DNA from: Cyanobacteriota bacterium
GTDB lineage: Bacteria > Cyanobacteriota > Vampirovibrionia > Vampirovibrionales > Vampirovibrionaceae
NCBI GenBank assembly: GCA_019751815.1
Contig: JAIEMW010000001.1
Coordinates: forward strand, 1,025,597-1,089,596
Reading direction: 5' to 3'
DNA: 64,000 nt
The notes beneath the pieces are model-generated. The model was not told the origin of the DNA. It saw nothing but the letters and a program-made list of their open reading frames with translations, and did no database searches. Both the position numbers and the translations under genes were made by a program. Shown here one piece after another: positions 36,546 to 45,595 of this stretch. The stretch's first letter is position 1. Every line of letters starts with the position of its first letter.

Positions 36546-38708
36546 CTAAGAGCCCGCCTCTTTGTCATTGGCACCTTGAATGATGATGGAGGCATCCTCA
36601 TCACTGATGTCAAGGCTATGCACTTGGGTGAGTGATGCAGGCGCAAGCAAATGCGGCGTAATCATAATCATTAACTCAGTTCTTCTTTTGGAAGTGGATG
36701 CTGAACGGAACATTGATCCCACAACCGGCAAATCTCCTAGCACTGGGACTTTATCGGTTGTGTTGGTATCATTCTGACTGATAAGACCACCAATAATTAA
36801 TGTTTGGCCGTCTTTCATCCGAACATCTTGGACCAGAATATCTCGCTTGCTCAACAAGGTTGTTCCACCATTTGTATCAGAAGGCCGCTCCAAAACGGCT
36901 GTCACAGAAGGACGAACTCGCATCCGGATTGTCCCGTCTTCGCCCACCTTCGGGATTACGTCTAAAACAATTCCGGCTTCACCGATAGCAATTGTCGTTG
37001 TGGTTGTACCACCGCCACCACCAGCAGCAATTGTGATTGTTCTATTTCTGAGAATCTCATCCACAATCGAAATGACCGCTTCATTATCATGAGTGGCAAT
37101 CACGGTTGGATTTGCCAGTACTCTTGCCTTATTTTGCTGAATCACCGCATTGATTCTCAATACAAAGCTTCGATCGGCCACTGCAGGTCTATTGGTCCAA
37201 CCGAATCCCGAACCAGCAAGAGTTCCTGCAGAACCTGCAATTTCTGTTGGCAAGCCAACCTGACCAGGGGGTATTGGATCAGGAAGCGGATTTAGCGGAG
37301 GACCGTTGAGAGATTGCCTCAGAGAAGCATCTGGGCCGTTGTTAAAACCAGCCAAAAATTGCTGTTGCTGCCCACCCAAAGATGTTTCTAAATCCTTTCG
37401 GCCGCGTTCTGATATTTCAATCAATGACGCCTCAATAGCGACTTGAGGAAGCCTGGCATCAAAAATCGGAATCATTTTTTCCGCACGAGCCAACTGCTCT
37501 GGTGTTCCCAGGATAGTCAGCGTGTTTAAGCGCGCATCTGGAACCATCACCACACCCACCGGGTTGATAGACACATTGACAGAAGACTTCACTGTACCGC
37601 GAAGGGTCAGCGATTGAGAAAGCAAAGAGGAACCTCCTCCAGAACCACCACCAGAACCGCCGCTACCGCCGCCACCACCACCGCCACCGGCACCAAATGA
37701 GTTCACACCACTGCCTTCAACCAAACTTTCAGATTGAGTCAAGAGCGATACAGCTGTAGGGTTATACTGACCCGCAGTCACAGTCCCACCAGCCGCACCA
37801 CCACCAGCCGCACCGCCACCAGCCGCACCGCCACCAGCCGCACCGCCACCAGCCGCACCGCCACCAGCCGCACCACCACCAGCCGCACCACCACCAGCCG
37901 CGCCACCACCAGCCGCGCCACCGCCGCCAGCACCACCGGAGAAAATAGTCACCCCTTCGTTAAACACGCTGGCTGCCAAGTCGGAGGCCATCTGCACTGG
38001 GGTGACATGACTCAAGTAATAAATTCGTCCTTTACGGGGGATATCCAAGGCTTTGATTGTTTGCTCAGCAAGCTCGATCTGACGTTTTGTGCCAACAATA
38101 ATCACACTGTTGGTGGCAGGTTCTGGCATGGCATTCATCACGGCACCCGCCCCCCCAGCACCACCACCAGCTCCGCCAAGCGCTCCTGCAGCTCCACCGG
38201 CACCTGCAGCATTCGGATCTGGTGCAAAAAGTGTTTGATTCAAAAAGCCGGCCATTTTATAGGCTGTTGCATAATGCACCGGAATAATTTTGGTTAAAGC
38301 CCTGTCCAAACCTTTATCTTTGGCGGAATCTTTCGACATGGCCAAAAAGATATTCCCGTTTTTCTGAACAAGTGCAATGTCCCCAATGGCTGTAATAGAC
38401 TGCATCGCATGATTTAACGTCACCTGCTTCAGAGACACAGTAACATTTCCCTTTACTGAGTCATCCAACATCAAGTTAAAGCCACCTTGACGGGCCATTT
38501 CTCGCAACAGGTTACGAATATCAAAGGCTTCCACATCGACACTCACAATTCGACCGCCTCCAGGCAGATCCAACTGATCCGCCAAAGACAGATCATGAAG
38601 CGGAGAGACTTCCTGCATATCCTGAGCGTACAGAGCAACAGGGGAGACAGCCAACCCAAATGCTAGACCCAACGCCAGAAATTTCAGTCTTAAAACATCT
38701 GTCAACAT
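36546..38708 (-). CDS. pilQ: Type IV pilus secretin, first copy (PilQ family)
   Basis: 720 residues. Signal peptide cleaved near ALYA-Q (28); an STN-type domain (VDVEAFDIRNLLREMARQGGFNLMLDDSVKGNVTVSL, about 55-90); an N-type domain (TKIIPVHYATAYKMAGFL); Gly/Ala-rich linkers, one made of a DNA minisatellite; an N3-like segment (PDARLNTLTILGTPEQL) and the secretin barrel with TLIIGGLISQND and TELMIMITPHLL. It forms the outer-membrane channel for a type IV pilus-like machine. Its ATG follows the stop of the PilP-like gene with no gap (TAGATG), and a second secretin follows, an arrangement I regard as unusual. PilMNO genes are not in the window. Confidence 0.9.
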   Translation of the reverse strand: MLTDVLRLKFLALGLAFGLAVSPVALYAQDMQEVSPLHDLSLADQLDLPGGGRIVSVDVEAFDIRNLLREMARQGGFNLMLDDSVKGNVTVSLKQVTLNHAMQSITAIGDIALVQKNGNIFLAMSKDSAKDKGLDRALTKIIPVHYATAYKMAGFLNQTLFAPDPNAAGAGGAAGALGGAGGGAGGAGAVMNAMPEPATNSVIIVGTKRQIELAEQTIKALDIPRKGRIYYLSHVTPVQMASDLAASVFNEGVTIFSGGAGGGGAAGGGAAGGGAAGGGAAGGGAAGGGAAGGGAAGGGAAGGGAAGGTVTAGQYNPTAVSLLTQSESLVEGSGVNSFGAGGGGGGGGSGGSGGGSGGGSSLLSQSLTLRGTVKSSVNVSINPVGVVMVPDARLNTLTILGTPEQLARAEKMIPIFDARLPQVAIEASLIEISERGRKDLETSLGGQQQQFLAGFNNGPDASLRQSLNGPPLNPLPDPIPPGQVGLPTEIAGSAGTLAGSGFGWTNRPAVADRSFVLRINAVIQQNKARVLANPTVIATHDNEAVISIVDEILRNRTITIAAGGGGGTTTTTIAIGEAGIVLDVIPKVGEDGTIRMRVRPSVTAVLERPSDTNGGTTLLSKRDILVQDVRMKDGQTLIIGGLISQNDTNTTDKVPVLGDLPVVGSMFRSASTSKRRTELMIMITPHLLAPASLTQVHSLDISDEDASIIIQGANDKEAGS
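37786..37920. repeat. Nine-copy 15-base coding minisatellite in the first secretin
   Basis: Nine consecutive copies of a 15-base unit (CCACCAGCCGCACCG on the plus strand, with changes at its last bases in some copies) encode a Gly-Gly-Gly-Ala-Ala pentapeptide array in the linker. The near identity of the copies, several of them perfect, suggests recent slippage or unequal exchange. The frame is preserved for any copy number. Confidence 0.93.
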
Positions 38709-39686
38709 CTACAACCCCTTCATTTTCTCTAGCTCACTGAGCTCCTTGGGGCGCCTAATACCCGTCGTCAAAGACGAACCACCATCCCCGTCATCAGTAA
38801 GACCAGAAGGAGCCCCACCAGAACCGCCAGCAGCAGGCTCACCACCAGGTAAACCACCCATTCCAGGGATACCAGAAGAACCTGACGATGCGGCAGTCAC
38901 TGTATTATCCCTAAATGAGGCCAATGGTAATTCACGCACCTTGCCGTTCACCCGCAATAGCAAGCGACCAGATTCTATCTTACGAATCTGGTAAGACCAC
39001 TCGTTCACCGAGAAGGACTCACCCACCTGCTTGACAAACGTTTTTTGAGCCGAACCCGATTTGGCCATAATAATTGCCACAGGGTTTTTAGCCGGCATTA
39101 AACGCCCAGAAGCACTCACCACGTCACCAATCACACCCGAATACTCCAAGGGCTCCAAAGGATCTTTTTCAACCACCTTTACCGGACCCTGCTGAACAAC
39201 AGGCACCGCATCGGCTGGCATAAAGGGATCAAGACGGCCTAACTTCAATGCAGAAGTCGGCTCATCATCCCCAGAAGGCATCGGAGCCACCACAGAACGT
39301 CCAGGAACAACACCCTTAGCACCGTCCACAGCCGCGGCCAACAACAAGGTATCTGCATCCATTTTTACAGACAGCGTATTCACCCGGCCCTCTTCTTGCA
39401 AATGTCCGTCTATATCTTGATTCATCCGGTGGAGCACATCCAAGGTTTGCCCCAATTGCCCCGCCCGGTAGCGAACATTATTAACGCTTGCAGGAGAAGA
39501 CTTGACCGCTCGTGCGGAAACACCTAAACCCTGTCCACCCTGAGAAAGCACAGCAACAATCAAAATCACCGCACACATCCCAACGGCAGCAACGCGGTAA
39601 TGACGCAGGAGTCGAGCAAATTGCTCAACGAGCCAGAGCGAAAACGCACCGAACCAAATCATCCCTGACATTAAAGGACTGAGCAT
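38709..39686 (-). CDS. PilP-like inner-membrane pilus protein
   Basis: About 325 residues. A short N-terminal segment and one membrane helix (about 33-48, VGMCAVILIVAVL) are followed by a helical linker, then RLDPFMPADAVP (about 151-162), the typical RDPF motif of PilP/GspC proteins, and a small beta domain (EYSGVIGDVV ... AIIMAKSG ... FSVNEWSYQIRKI). The tail is Gly/Ser-rich. PilP links the inner-membrane complex to the secretin, which fits the two secretin genes directly downstream. ATG 39686 is chosen because AGAGGA lies a few bases upstream. Confidence 0.75.
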   Translation of the reverse strand: MLSPLMSGMIWFGAFSLWLVEQFARLLRHYRVAAVGMCAVILIVAVLSQGGQGLGVSARAVKSSPASVNNVRYRAGQLGQTLDVLHRMNQDIDGHLQEEGRVNTLSVKMDADTLLLAAAVDGAKGVVPGRSVVAPMPSGDDEPTSALKLGRLDPFMPADAVPVVQQGPVKVVEKDPLEPLEYSGVIGDVVSASGRLMPAKNPVAIIMAKSGSAQKTFVKQVGESFSVNEWSYQIRKIESGRLLLRVNGKVRELPLASFRDNTVTAASSGSSGIPGMGGLPGGEPAAGGSGGAPSGLTDDGDGGSSLTTGIRRPKELSELEKMKGL

Positions 39687-39845
39687 CTGGGTCCTCTTTA
39701 AGGTCTCTCTATCCTGATTTGTAAACCGAAATCCTATAAATCCTATAAAGATTATATCCATCTGTGCCAAATCGGGGAACACCCCACGATTTCATGCGAT
39801 CTCGTTCACTCGGCATGAATACAGTCAGGGCTTGGCGAAAAAGCG

Positions 39846-40955
39846 CTATTGAAATAACGCCAACAAACTCTCAGCATAAGGCGGATAGGCGATCCCCTTC
39901 TCTGTGATCACACCCGTGATATAGCGCGCCGGGGTGACATCGAAGGACGGGTTAAACACAGGGACGGCCTGAGGGGCTAACCATACGGTCATATCGTTAT
40001 CGTCCCCTGAGACAACACAGCGAACCTCATCAGGATCTCTCTCTTCTATGGGAATCAAGCGTCCCTCCGCGAGAGACAAATCAATCGTAGATAAAGGCGC
40101 AACAATATAAAACGGCACCTGATGCGCTGCAGCACTGATGGCCAACTGGTACGTTCCTATTTTATTGGCTGTATCCCCATTGGCTGCAATTCTATCCGCG
40201 CCCACAAACACCGCATCAATCCCAATATCCCTCATCACCACGGCGGCCATCGAATCTGCAATAAGCGTCACAGGAATCCCGTCCTGCATCAACTCCCAAG
40301 CCGTTAACCTCGCCCCTTGAAGTCTGGGTCGCGTTTCATCAGCATACACCCGGATAGTGGGGTCAGCTTCATAAGCAGCACGAACAACCCCGAGTGCAGT
40401 TCCGTAACCACCGGTGGCCAGTGCCCCCGCATTACAATGGGTCAAGATTTTGGCCCCTTTTGGCAATAAAGCGGCCCCGAAGCGACCCATTTGCTGGTTT
40501 CCCTGGTAATCTTCTTCATGAATCGCCAGTGCCTCTTTCTGAACCGCCTCTAAAACCGCTTTTAAAACCAATGGATTACACTCTGCGAGCTGTTCTTGTA
40601 ACACCTGCATTAAACGGTTTACAGCCCAGGCTAAGTTCACGGCGGTTGGTCGAGAAGCCTTCAGTCTGGTGGCGATTAAGGACATTGACGCCAACAGTGA
40701 GGTTGCATCAGGGTTACTTTGGACGGCCTCGTGCAAGGCCAACACAAAACCGTAGGCCCCGGCAATACCGATGGCGGGGGCACCCCGCACTATCATCTGT
40801 GTAATGGCCTCTGCCATCTGCTCTGCTGTCTCAATGCGAGTGTAAACAACCGCACCTGGTAGTTGACGCTGATCTAACAAAAGCACATGCAAACGGTCAT
40901 GAGCATCCATCAGCGTTACAGCCTGCACTGTGTCCGTGGCATAGGTGGAATGCAT
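39846..40955 (-). CDS. mtnA: Methylthioribose-1-phosphate isomerase
   Basis: 369 residues; converts methylthioribose-1-phosphate to methylthioribulose-1-phosphate in methionine salvage. Motifs: MIVRGAPAIGIAGA, THCNAGALATGGYGTALG (catalytic Cys), ADETRPRLQGARLTAWEL, VGADRIAANGDTANKIGTY (catalytic Asp) and a C-terminal NPSFDVTPARYITGVITE. ATG 40955 is preceded by AAGGAG nine bases upstream; the longer frame to 40973 runs through that ribosome site. The remaining salvage genes are not in the window. The eIF2B-alpha-like relatives lack the Cys block, so the assignment is firm. Confidence 0.95.
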   Translation of the reverse strand: MHSTYATDTVQAVTLMDAHDRLHVLLLDQRQLPGAVVYTRIETAEQMAEAITQMIVRGAPAIGIAGAYGFVLALHEAVQSNPDATSLLASMSLIATRLKASRPTAVNLAWAVNRLMQVLQEQLAECNPLVLKAVLEAVQKEALAIHEEDYQGNQQMGRFGAALLPKGAKILTHCNAGALATGGYGTALGVVRAAYEADPTIRVYADETRPRLQGARLTAWELMQDGIPVTLIADSMAAVVMRDIGIDAVFVGADRIAANGDTANKIGTYQLAISAAAHQVPFYIVAPLSTIDLSLAEGRLIPIEERDPDEVRCVVSGDDNDMTVWLAPQAVPVFNPSFDVTPARYITGVITEKGIAYPPYAESLLALFQ

Positions 40956-40979
40956 CACCTTAAACTCCTTCAAGAAACG

Positions 40980-41007
40980 ATTATCCTGAGTATAGTCAGT
41001 CTAGCAA
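40980..41007 (-). promoter_or_regulatory. Probable mtnA promoter
   Basis: Reading leftward on the minus strand, TTGCTA (41007-41002) and GATAAT (40985-40980) are spaced by 16 bases, about 25 bases before the mtnA ATG. No SAM-type riboswitch fits in the remaining space. Confidence 0.45.
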
Positions 41008-41030
41008 GTAAATACGTCGACATAAATAAG

Positions 41031-41060
41031 GCCGCAAAAACCAAAGAGGGTCTCTGCGGC
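41031..41060 (-). terminator. Probable ftsZ terminator
   Basis: On the minus strand GCCGCA pairs with TGCGGC, and the inner AGACC pairs with GGTTT around a six-base loop; CTTATTTAT follows. It lies 23 bases after the ftsZ stop and separates ftsZ from the mtnA promoter. Confidence 0.6.
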
Positions 41061-41083
41061 ACTATATGATAATGAATCACGAA

Positions 41084-42433
41084 CTACTTGCGGGGTTTCA
41101 GAAAATCCGGCAAGTCCAGAATTTTGCGAGCGGTTTCTTGCACAGCAGCTTGTGCCGGGGTGCGTGGAGAACTAGAAGAAGACGCACTGGCAGAGGTTGT
41201 CAGAGACGTCTCGCTCAACCAGGCTGGTACCGCTGAGGGCACAGGCGAAGGAGCGGTGTTACTGGCAGAAGTCTGCTGGTAATTCGCACCGACCGGTGCC
41301 GCTTGTGGGGTGCTTTTCTGGGCTATATTATTTTGGGCCTGGGCGCCAACCCCTTGAGCAGTGCGTTGTGTTTCAAAAGGCGTCCGTATCGTATCCGGTA
41401 TTTCAATGCCACGACCACCCCGTGCTTTGAGATCAAAGCCTGTGGCGATAATGGTAATTTGAATCTCACCTTGCACGCGCTCGTCAATGACGGAACCAAA
41501 TATAATATTGGCATCCTTATCAACAGCGTGGTAAACCACTTCAGCCGCTTCGTTCACTTCATGCAGCGTCATATCTGGACCACCGGTGACATTGAAAATC
41601 ACACCACTGGCACCTTCAATCGAGGTTTCTAATAATGGTGAATTCACCGCCATCCGGGCTGCCTCCAAGGCACGGCCTTCACCGGAGCCTCGGCCAATTC
41701 CCATAATGGCTGAACCGGCAAGACTCATCACAGCCTTAACGTCTGCAAAATCGACGTTAATCAGACCAGGCACGGTAATAATGTCTGAGATGCCTTGAAC
41801 ACCGCGTAACAGAATATCATCCGCAATTCGGAAGGCTTCCTGCATCGTGGTTCGGCGCTCAACCACTTCAATCAATTTATCGTTCGGAATCACGATCAGG
41901 GTATCAACGGCTTCTCTGAGAGCTTCAAGCCCTTGCGCGGCTTGCTGTTGACGTCGGCGTCCTTCAAATGTGAATGGCTTGGTAACCACACCCACCGTCA
42001 GAGCACCCAGGTCTCGGGCAATGCCCGCAACCACTGCAGCAGCCCCCGTGCCTGTACCACCGCCCATACCGGCAGTGATAAAGACCATATCAGCCCCTTC
42101 CAAAGAAGCCGTAATATCATCACGACTCTCTTCGGCTGCTTTTTGTCCAATGGCTGGATTCCCACCTGCTCCTAACCCACGTGTAATTTTTTGTCCCAAT
42201 TGAACCCGTTTGTCACTGCCGGCCATTTCCAGCACTTGCGCATCGGTATTCATCACCCAAAATTCAACACCCGTCATACCGCTTGCAATCATCCGATTAA
42301 CAGCGTTGCTACCCGCACCGCCGACACCAGCGACTTTAATGGTGGCGCTCAGACGCGGTGGGATGGGATCAAACAAGGAGGCTGAGCTTCCCAAATTCAG
42401 CTGCTTACCATTTCTTGTCTGTTGGTTGTCCAT
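41084..42433 (-). CDS. ftsZ: Cell division protein FtsZ
   Basis: About 449 residues. Tubulin-like GTPase forming the division ring. The signature [12 protein letters not shown] and [17 protein letters not shown] are intact, as is the T7-loop region with [12 protein letters not shown] low-complexity Ala/Ser/Gln/Pro linker of about 110 residues leads to the conserved C-terminal peptide [11 protein letters not shown], the usual binding site for membrane anchors. ATG 42433 is chosen over upstream ATGs (42460, 42517) because the extra residues are unlike FtsZ; the ribosome site is not strong for any. sbp and a DUF881 gene lie upstream on the same strand; no ftsA is present. Confidence 0.97.
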   Translation of the reverse strand: MDNQQTRNGKQLNLGSSASLFDPIPPRLSATIKVAGVGGAGSNAVNRMIASGMTGVEFWVMNTDAQVLEMAGSDKRVQLGQKITRGLGAGGNPAIGQKAAEESRDDITASLEGADMVFITAGMGGGTGTGAAAVVAGIARDLGALTVGVVTKPFTFEGRRRQQQAAQGLEALREAVDTLIVIPNDKLIEVVERRTTMQEAFRIADDILLRGVQGISDIITVPGLINVDFADVKAVMSLAGSAIMGIGRGSGEGRALEAARMAVNSPLLETSIEGASGVIFNVTGGPDMTLHEVNEAAEVVYHAVDKDANIIFGSVIDERVQGEIQITIIATGFDLKARGGRGIEIPDTIRTPFETQRTAQGVGAQAQNNIAQKSTPQAAPVGANYQQTSASNTAPSPVPSAVPAWLSETSLTTSASASSSSSPRTPAQAAVQETARKILDLPDFLKPRK

Positions 42434-42581
42434 AACGAGACCAATCCCCTTGATATTCATCAATAAACTCTGGCTAAATACTCGGATTCCCGTCATAAAC
42501 CTGGCATGACAGAACATCCCGTAACTCTTTAAGAATCAGTAAAAAGTTTAGTACGTTAACTCAGTACCAGTCATTATTGTA

Positions 42582-42947
42582 TTAAAGCCGTTGATTTGAA
42601 AAGAATTTTTGAGAAATGTAAGAAAGATTACTAAACAATTTGACACCAAACACGATAAACAGGGCGATATACAGATCCACCCGCATTAACTGACCCATTT
42701 TAAGGAACAATGCTGCCAGCAACAGACTAATCGCATAGTTAAACGTAATTGTTTTCCAGTTAAAATGCCCTTCCAAATAGTGGTTTGCCCCTTCAATCAA
42801 TAGATCCACTGTTACAATGAGTCCCATTGCCAGATAAATCGATATTTCTTCTGTCATGGTGAACTGAATACTATTGGCTGTCCAAAAGCCAACCACGATG
42901 GCCAGAACAGAAAGCACTAAAAATTGGAGAGAATGCGGCATTTTCAT
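42582..42947 (-). CDS. sbp: Small basic protein Sbp-like (DUF1290) membrane protein
   Basis: 121 residues with three to four membrane helices. The segment from about residue 35 matches the DUF1290 pattern as I know it: IYLAMGLIVTVDLLIEG, a short polar loop HYLEGHFN, FNYAISLLLAALFLKMGQLM, RVDLYIALFIVFGVKLFSNL. In Bacillus the homologue is sbp, immediately upstream of ftsA-ftsZ. The biochemical function is unknown; the location and conserved linkage suggest a role connected with division or envelope. It lies between the DUF881 gene and ftsZ on the same strand. Confidence 0.75.
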   Translation of the reverse strand: MKMPHSLQFLVLSVLAIVVGFWTANSIQFTMTEEISIYLAMGLIVTVDLLIEGANHYLEGHFNWKTITFNYAISLLLAALFLKMGQLMRVDLYIALFIVFGVKLFSNLSYISQKFFSNQRL

Positions 42948-42995
42948 CAGAGGCTCATTATAAGAAAGAGCGGCTTAAACTAGCAAGCAATCGAT

Positions 42996-43721
42996 TTATG
43001 AGATCCCCGGAATACTCACCTTCTTTTGGGCAATATCCACCGAAATCCCGTAAGATTTGAGATAGTTAAAGTAACTACCCCGCTGATCAAGTCGCCGTAT
43101 TTGTTCTGGCTTTAAGCCCGCAACCTTTAACACAAACGGTGGGCTCATGCGTGTCTGGTTAATCAAAATAATCGGCCCAGCACACGTAATTGCCGTGCCA
43201 GAGAGAATCCGTTGATCATTAATTGAAACGGCTTGCGCCCCCAAGGACCATAGCGTATTCATCGCCAAAACCAAATCCGTATTATGAACGATTCCCCCAT
43301 TGGGATTCTCATTAAGGCGACTCAAGGACCGGGACGTTTGTGACGGAGCATCTTTTAAGGTTATTTCTAGACCGTCCCCCAACCAGGGTTTGATCCCTGC
43401 AATGCTAGAGAGGCGGTCATACTTTCGTTGATATGTATATTGGTACGCCTGCTTCAGTTCACGGGCAATATCATGGTTTAGCAACGCAATTTCAGACTCC
43501 AAGCGGGTATTAATCCTCTCAACCCGGTTTAAGGCCGTGGATAAACGCCTGGTTTTTTTAAATTGCTCTGCTGAAAACCCTTGGTAAGCAGTGCTTTTAC
43601 GTCTTAAATCACTGGAAAAGTTAATAAACACGCCCAAGATTAATGCCACAAAAACCAAAAACCAAGCAAAGGGCGGAAAATACTCTGCCATTCTCTTTAC
43701 CAGAATTGGGGCGGGCTTCAT
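42996..43721 (-). CDS. DUF881 (YlxW/YlxX-type) membrane-anchored protein
   Basis: About 241 residues: one N-terminal membrane helix (FAWFLVFVALILGVFI), a coiled coil (about 50-105) and a C-terminal DUF881 domain with GDGLEITLKDA, NTDLVLAMNTLWSLGAQAVSINDQRIL, GPIILINQ and PFVLKVAGL. ATG 43721 follows AGGAAACATCT. DUF881 proteins of unknown function lie before ftsZ in Firmicutes, and the same order (DUF881, sbp, ftsZ) is kept here. The domain would be extracytoplasmic. Divergent from the HDOD gene. Confidence 0.82.
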   Translation of the reverse strand: MKPAPILVKRMAEYFPPFAWFLVFVALILGVFINFSSDLRRKSTAYQGFSAEQFKKTRRLSTALNRVERINTRLESEIALLNHDIARELKQAYQYTYQRKYDRLSSIAGIKPWLGDGLEITLKDAPSQTSRSLSRLNENPNGGIVHNTDLVLAMNTLWSLGAQAVSINDQRILSGTAITCAGPIILINQTRMSPPFVLKVAGLKPEQIRRLDQRGSYFNYLKSYGISVDIAQKKVSIPGIS

Positions 43722-43966
43722 AGATGTTTCCTGACAATGAACATGAATGAAATGAAACACAAATCAAATATCTAAACATATCTGTCTATAAATATGCCTA
43801 AAAGGGGGATTGTTTATCTAGCCATGACCTCATAGACTTTTATCTATCGCTTTTGTCTAACGTTTTTGATCGTATACTGATTCAAACCGTTTTTTTCACT
43901 CTTAACTCTTATTTGGTTAAAATGTGCCTTGTTAAAATGCATCTTTATGAAGTCAGGTAATTGGGT

Positions 43967-44881
43967 ATGCCACCAGGACAACCGCCAAAAATCAGTCTTA
44001 GAGATATTCTAGCCAAAGTTGATAACCTTCCCAGTATTCCAGAAGCGGCACTGCGTCTTTCTCGGATGATGGAAGACCCCAATGTAAACGCAGAAAAACT
44101 GGCCAACGTCATTCGGGTTGATGCCACAATGACCAGCCATGTCTTGCGTCTTTGCAACTCTGCCGCTTACGGGTTTTCACGACGAATCCAAACGGTGAAA
44201 GAAGCGGTTGCCATCCTTGGGATGAATACGCTGCGCAGTATTGTCTACATCATCATCTCAAAGTTTGCCCTCGATCGCTCAGTTCCGGGTTACGGACTTT
44301 CCAGAGGTTCACTCTGGTTGAATGCCATTACGTGTGCTGTTTATGCCAAACATTTGGCTGAACAGAGACGACTGATTGACCCAGAACTTGCTTTCACCGG
44401 GGCATTACTCCGAGACATTGGAAAAATCATTTTAGGGGAGTACGTTGGCCCAAATTACGCCAACATTGAGGCTCTGACCTCTCAGAAAAAAATCGATTTT
44501 GTCGCCGCTGAAGAGGAAGTCCTCGGCATTAACCATGTCATGGTGGGGATGAAGGTAGCTGAACACTGGAATCTCCCTGAATCCCTGGTAAAAGTCATTC
44601 GATACCACCACTCGCCTTCCCAGCTCAAAAAAGAAGCGATACTCGACAAAAAACTCCCACCACTAGTAGCCTATGTCCACCTAGCCGACGCGTTCAGCAT
44701 GATGGTAGGCAGCGGTGTTGGCAGTGACGGGATGATGTACTCTTTAGATCTCGAAGCTCTAAAGGAAATACAGGTTGTACCCGATCAACTGTATCTTGAT
44801 CTCACTCTAGCCAAACTCATCGACCTTCAGCACATTATAGATAGTTTCACCGAAAGTATGAACAACATCGAAGTATCGTAG
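43967..44881 (+). CDS. HDOD-domain signalling protein
   Basis: 304 residues, nearly all one HDOD domain: LPSIPEAALRLSRMM at the start, ANVIRVDATMTSHVLRLCNSAAYGF, VKEAVAILGMNTLRSIVY, and GALLRDIGKIIL where phosphohydrolases have HD. The metal-binding His is Arg, as is common in this non-catalytic relative of HD phosphodiesterases. Such proteins act in c-di-GMP or chemotaxis-linked regulation. No receiver or EAL domain is attached. cheD follows after 60 bases, which supports a signalling role. The start is ATG 43967, nine bases after AGG; the frame also includes a TTG at 43961. Confidence 0.85.
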   Translation: MPPGQPPKISLRDILAKVDNLPSIPEAALRLSRMMEDPNVNAEKLANVIRVDATMTSHVLRLCNSAAYGFSRRIQTVKEAVAILGMNTLRSIVYIIISKFALDRSVPGYGLSRGSLWLNAITCAVYAKHLAEQRRLIDPELAFTGALLRDIGKIILGEYVGPNYANIEALTSQKKIDFVAAEEEVLGINHVMVGMKVAEHWNLPESLVKVIRYHHSPSQLKKEAILDKKLPPLVAYVHLADAFSMMVGSGVGSDGMMYSLDLEALKEIQVVPDQLYLDLTLAKLIDLQHIIDSFTESMNNIEVS

Positions 44882-44941
44882 AAAACCCTATCAGCCACCT
44901 TGAAGCCCATCACGAAACCCACAGCTATGCCGAACAAAGTT

Positions 44942-45427
44942 ATGGAACCAGTCCCGATTGGGACAATCAAAGTCAGCAAGAATCCGGATGTTGTTTATAG
45001 CATCGGGAACCTCACCAGTGGGATTGCGATTACGTTATACGACTTAAAGCTTAAAGTAGGTGGGATTGCCTATATTTTATTACCCGAAAGCAGTATCGAG
45101 CAAGGCAATCGAGACGCCAACATGCTGAAATATGCCGATGTGGCTGTTCCTGAACTGATTAAAAAATATCAAGAAAACGGAGGGCTAAAACAAAATGTCC
45201 TCGTCCGTATCGTCGGTGGTGCGCAAATGTTTAACTTTGGGGGCGGTGCCAATTCCCTCAACACAGGGTCTCGCAACGTCACGGTGATTAAAACACTCTT
45301 CACCAAACTGGGGTTTGTGGTGGATAAGGCAGAAGTGGGTGGCAACAAAACGCGCCAGTTTAAATTCTCACTCTCTAGTGGCCAGATTCAAGTCAAGCAG
45401 ATGGACCGTGAAGATTTAATCATGTAG
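44942..45427 (+). CDS. cheD: CheD-family protein lacking the catalytic Cys-His pair
   Basis: 161 residues from ATG 44942 (frame open to a TTG at 44900). The CheD fold is clear: TLYDLKLKVGGIAYILLPES, VRIVGGAQMFNF, TGSRNVTVIKTLFTKLGF and a late EVGGNKTRQFKFSLSSGQIQV. In Thermotoga maritima CheD the deamidase residues are Thr21, Cys27 and His44. With this start the same positions here read Ile21, Gly27 (LTSGIAI) and Tyr44 (IAYILLP), so receptor deamidation should be lost. The CheC-binding surface may remain. The start is chosen partly because numbering then matches the family; its ribosome site is weak. Confidence 0.88.
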   Translation: MEPVPIGTIKVSKNPDVVYSIGNLTSGIAITLYDLKLKVGGIAYILLPESSIEQGNRDANMLKYADVAVPELIKKYQENGGLKQNVLVRIVGGAQMFNFGGGANSLNTGSRNVTVIKTLFTKLGFVVDKAEVGGNKTRQFKFSLSSGQIQVKQMDREDLIM

Positions 45428-45595
45428 TAAATGTGAAGACGTGTATCACTCCCGCTTCAGTTCCCGTGCTTTTCGCTACAATAGATTAGATTAACGCTTG
45501 CCAAATACGCTGAGTTCCTTGAGGGAACCTTCCGCATGTTTTGGCTTCTAGAAGCTTACATCACTCCTAAAAGCTTGATTAAAGGTCTCTTACCG

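Noticed and set aside
37786..37920. Possible CRISPR-like array
   Set aside because: The 15-base units are directly adjacent with no spacers and encode part of a secretin.
37734..38297. Open frame opposite the first secretin encoding a Thr-Ser-Arg repeat
   Set aside because: It is the antisense reading of the Gly/Ala minisatellite; low-complexity repeats keep several frames open. The secretin on the minus strand explains the region.
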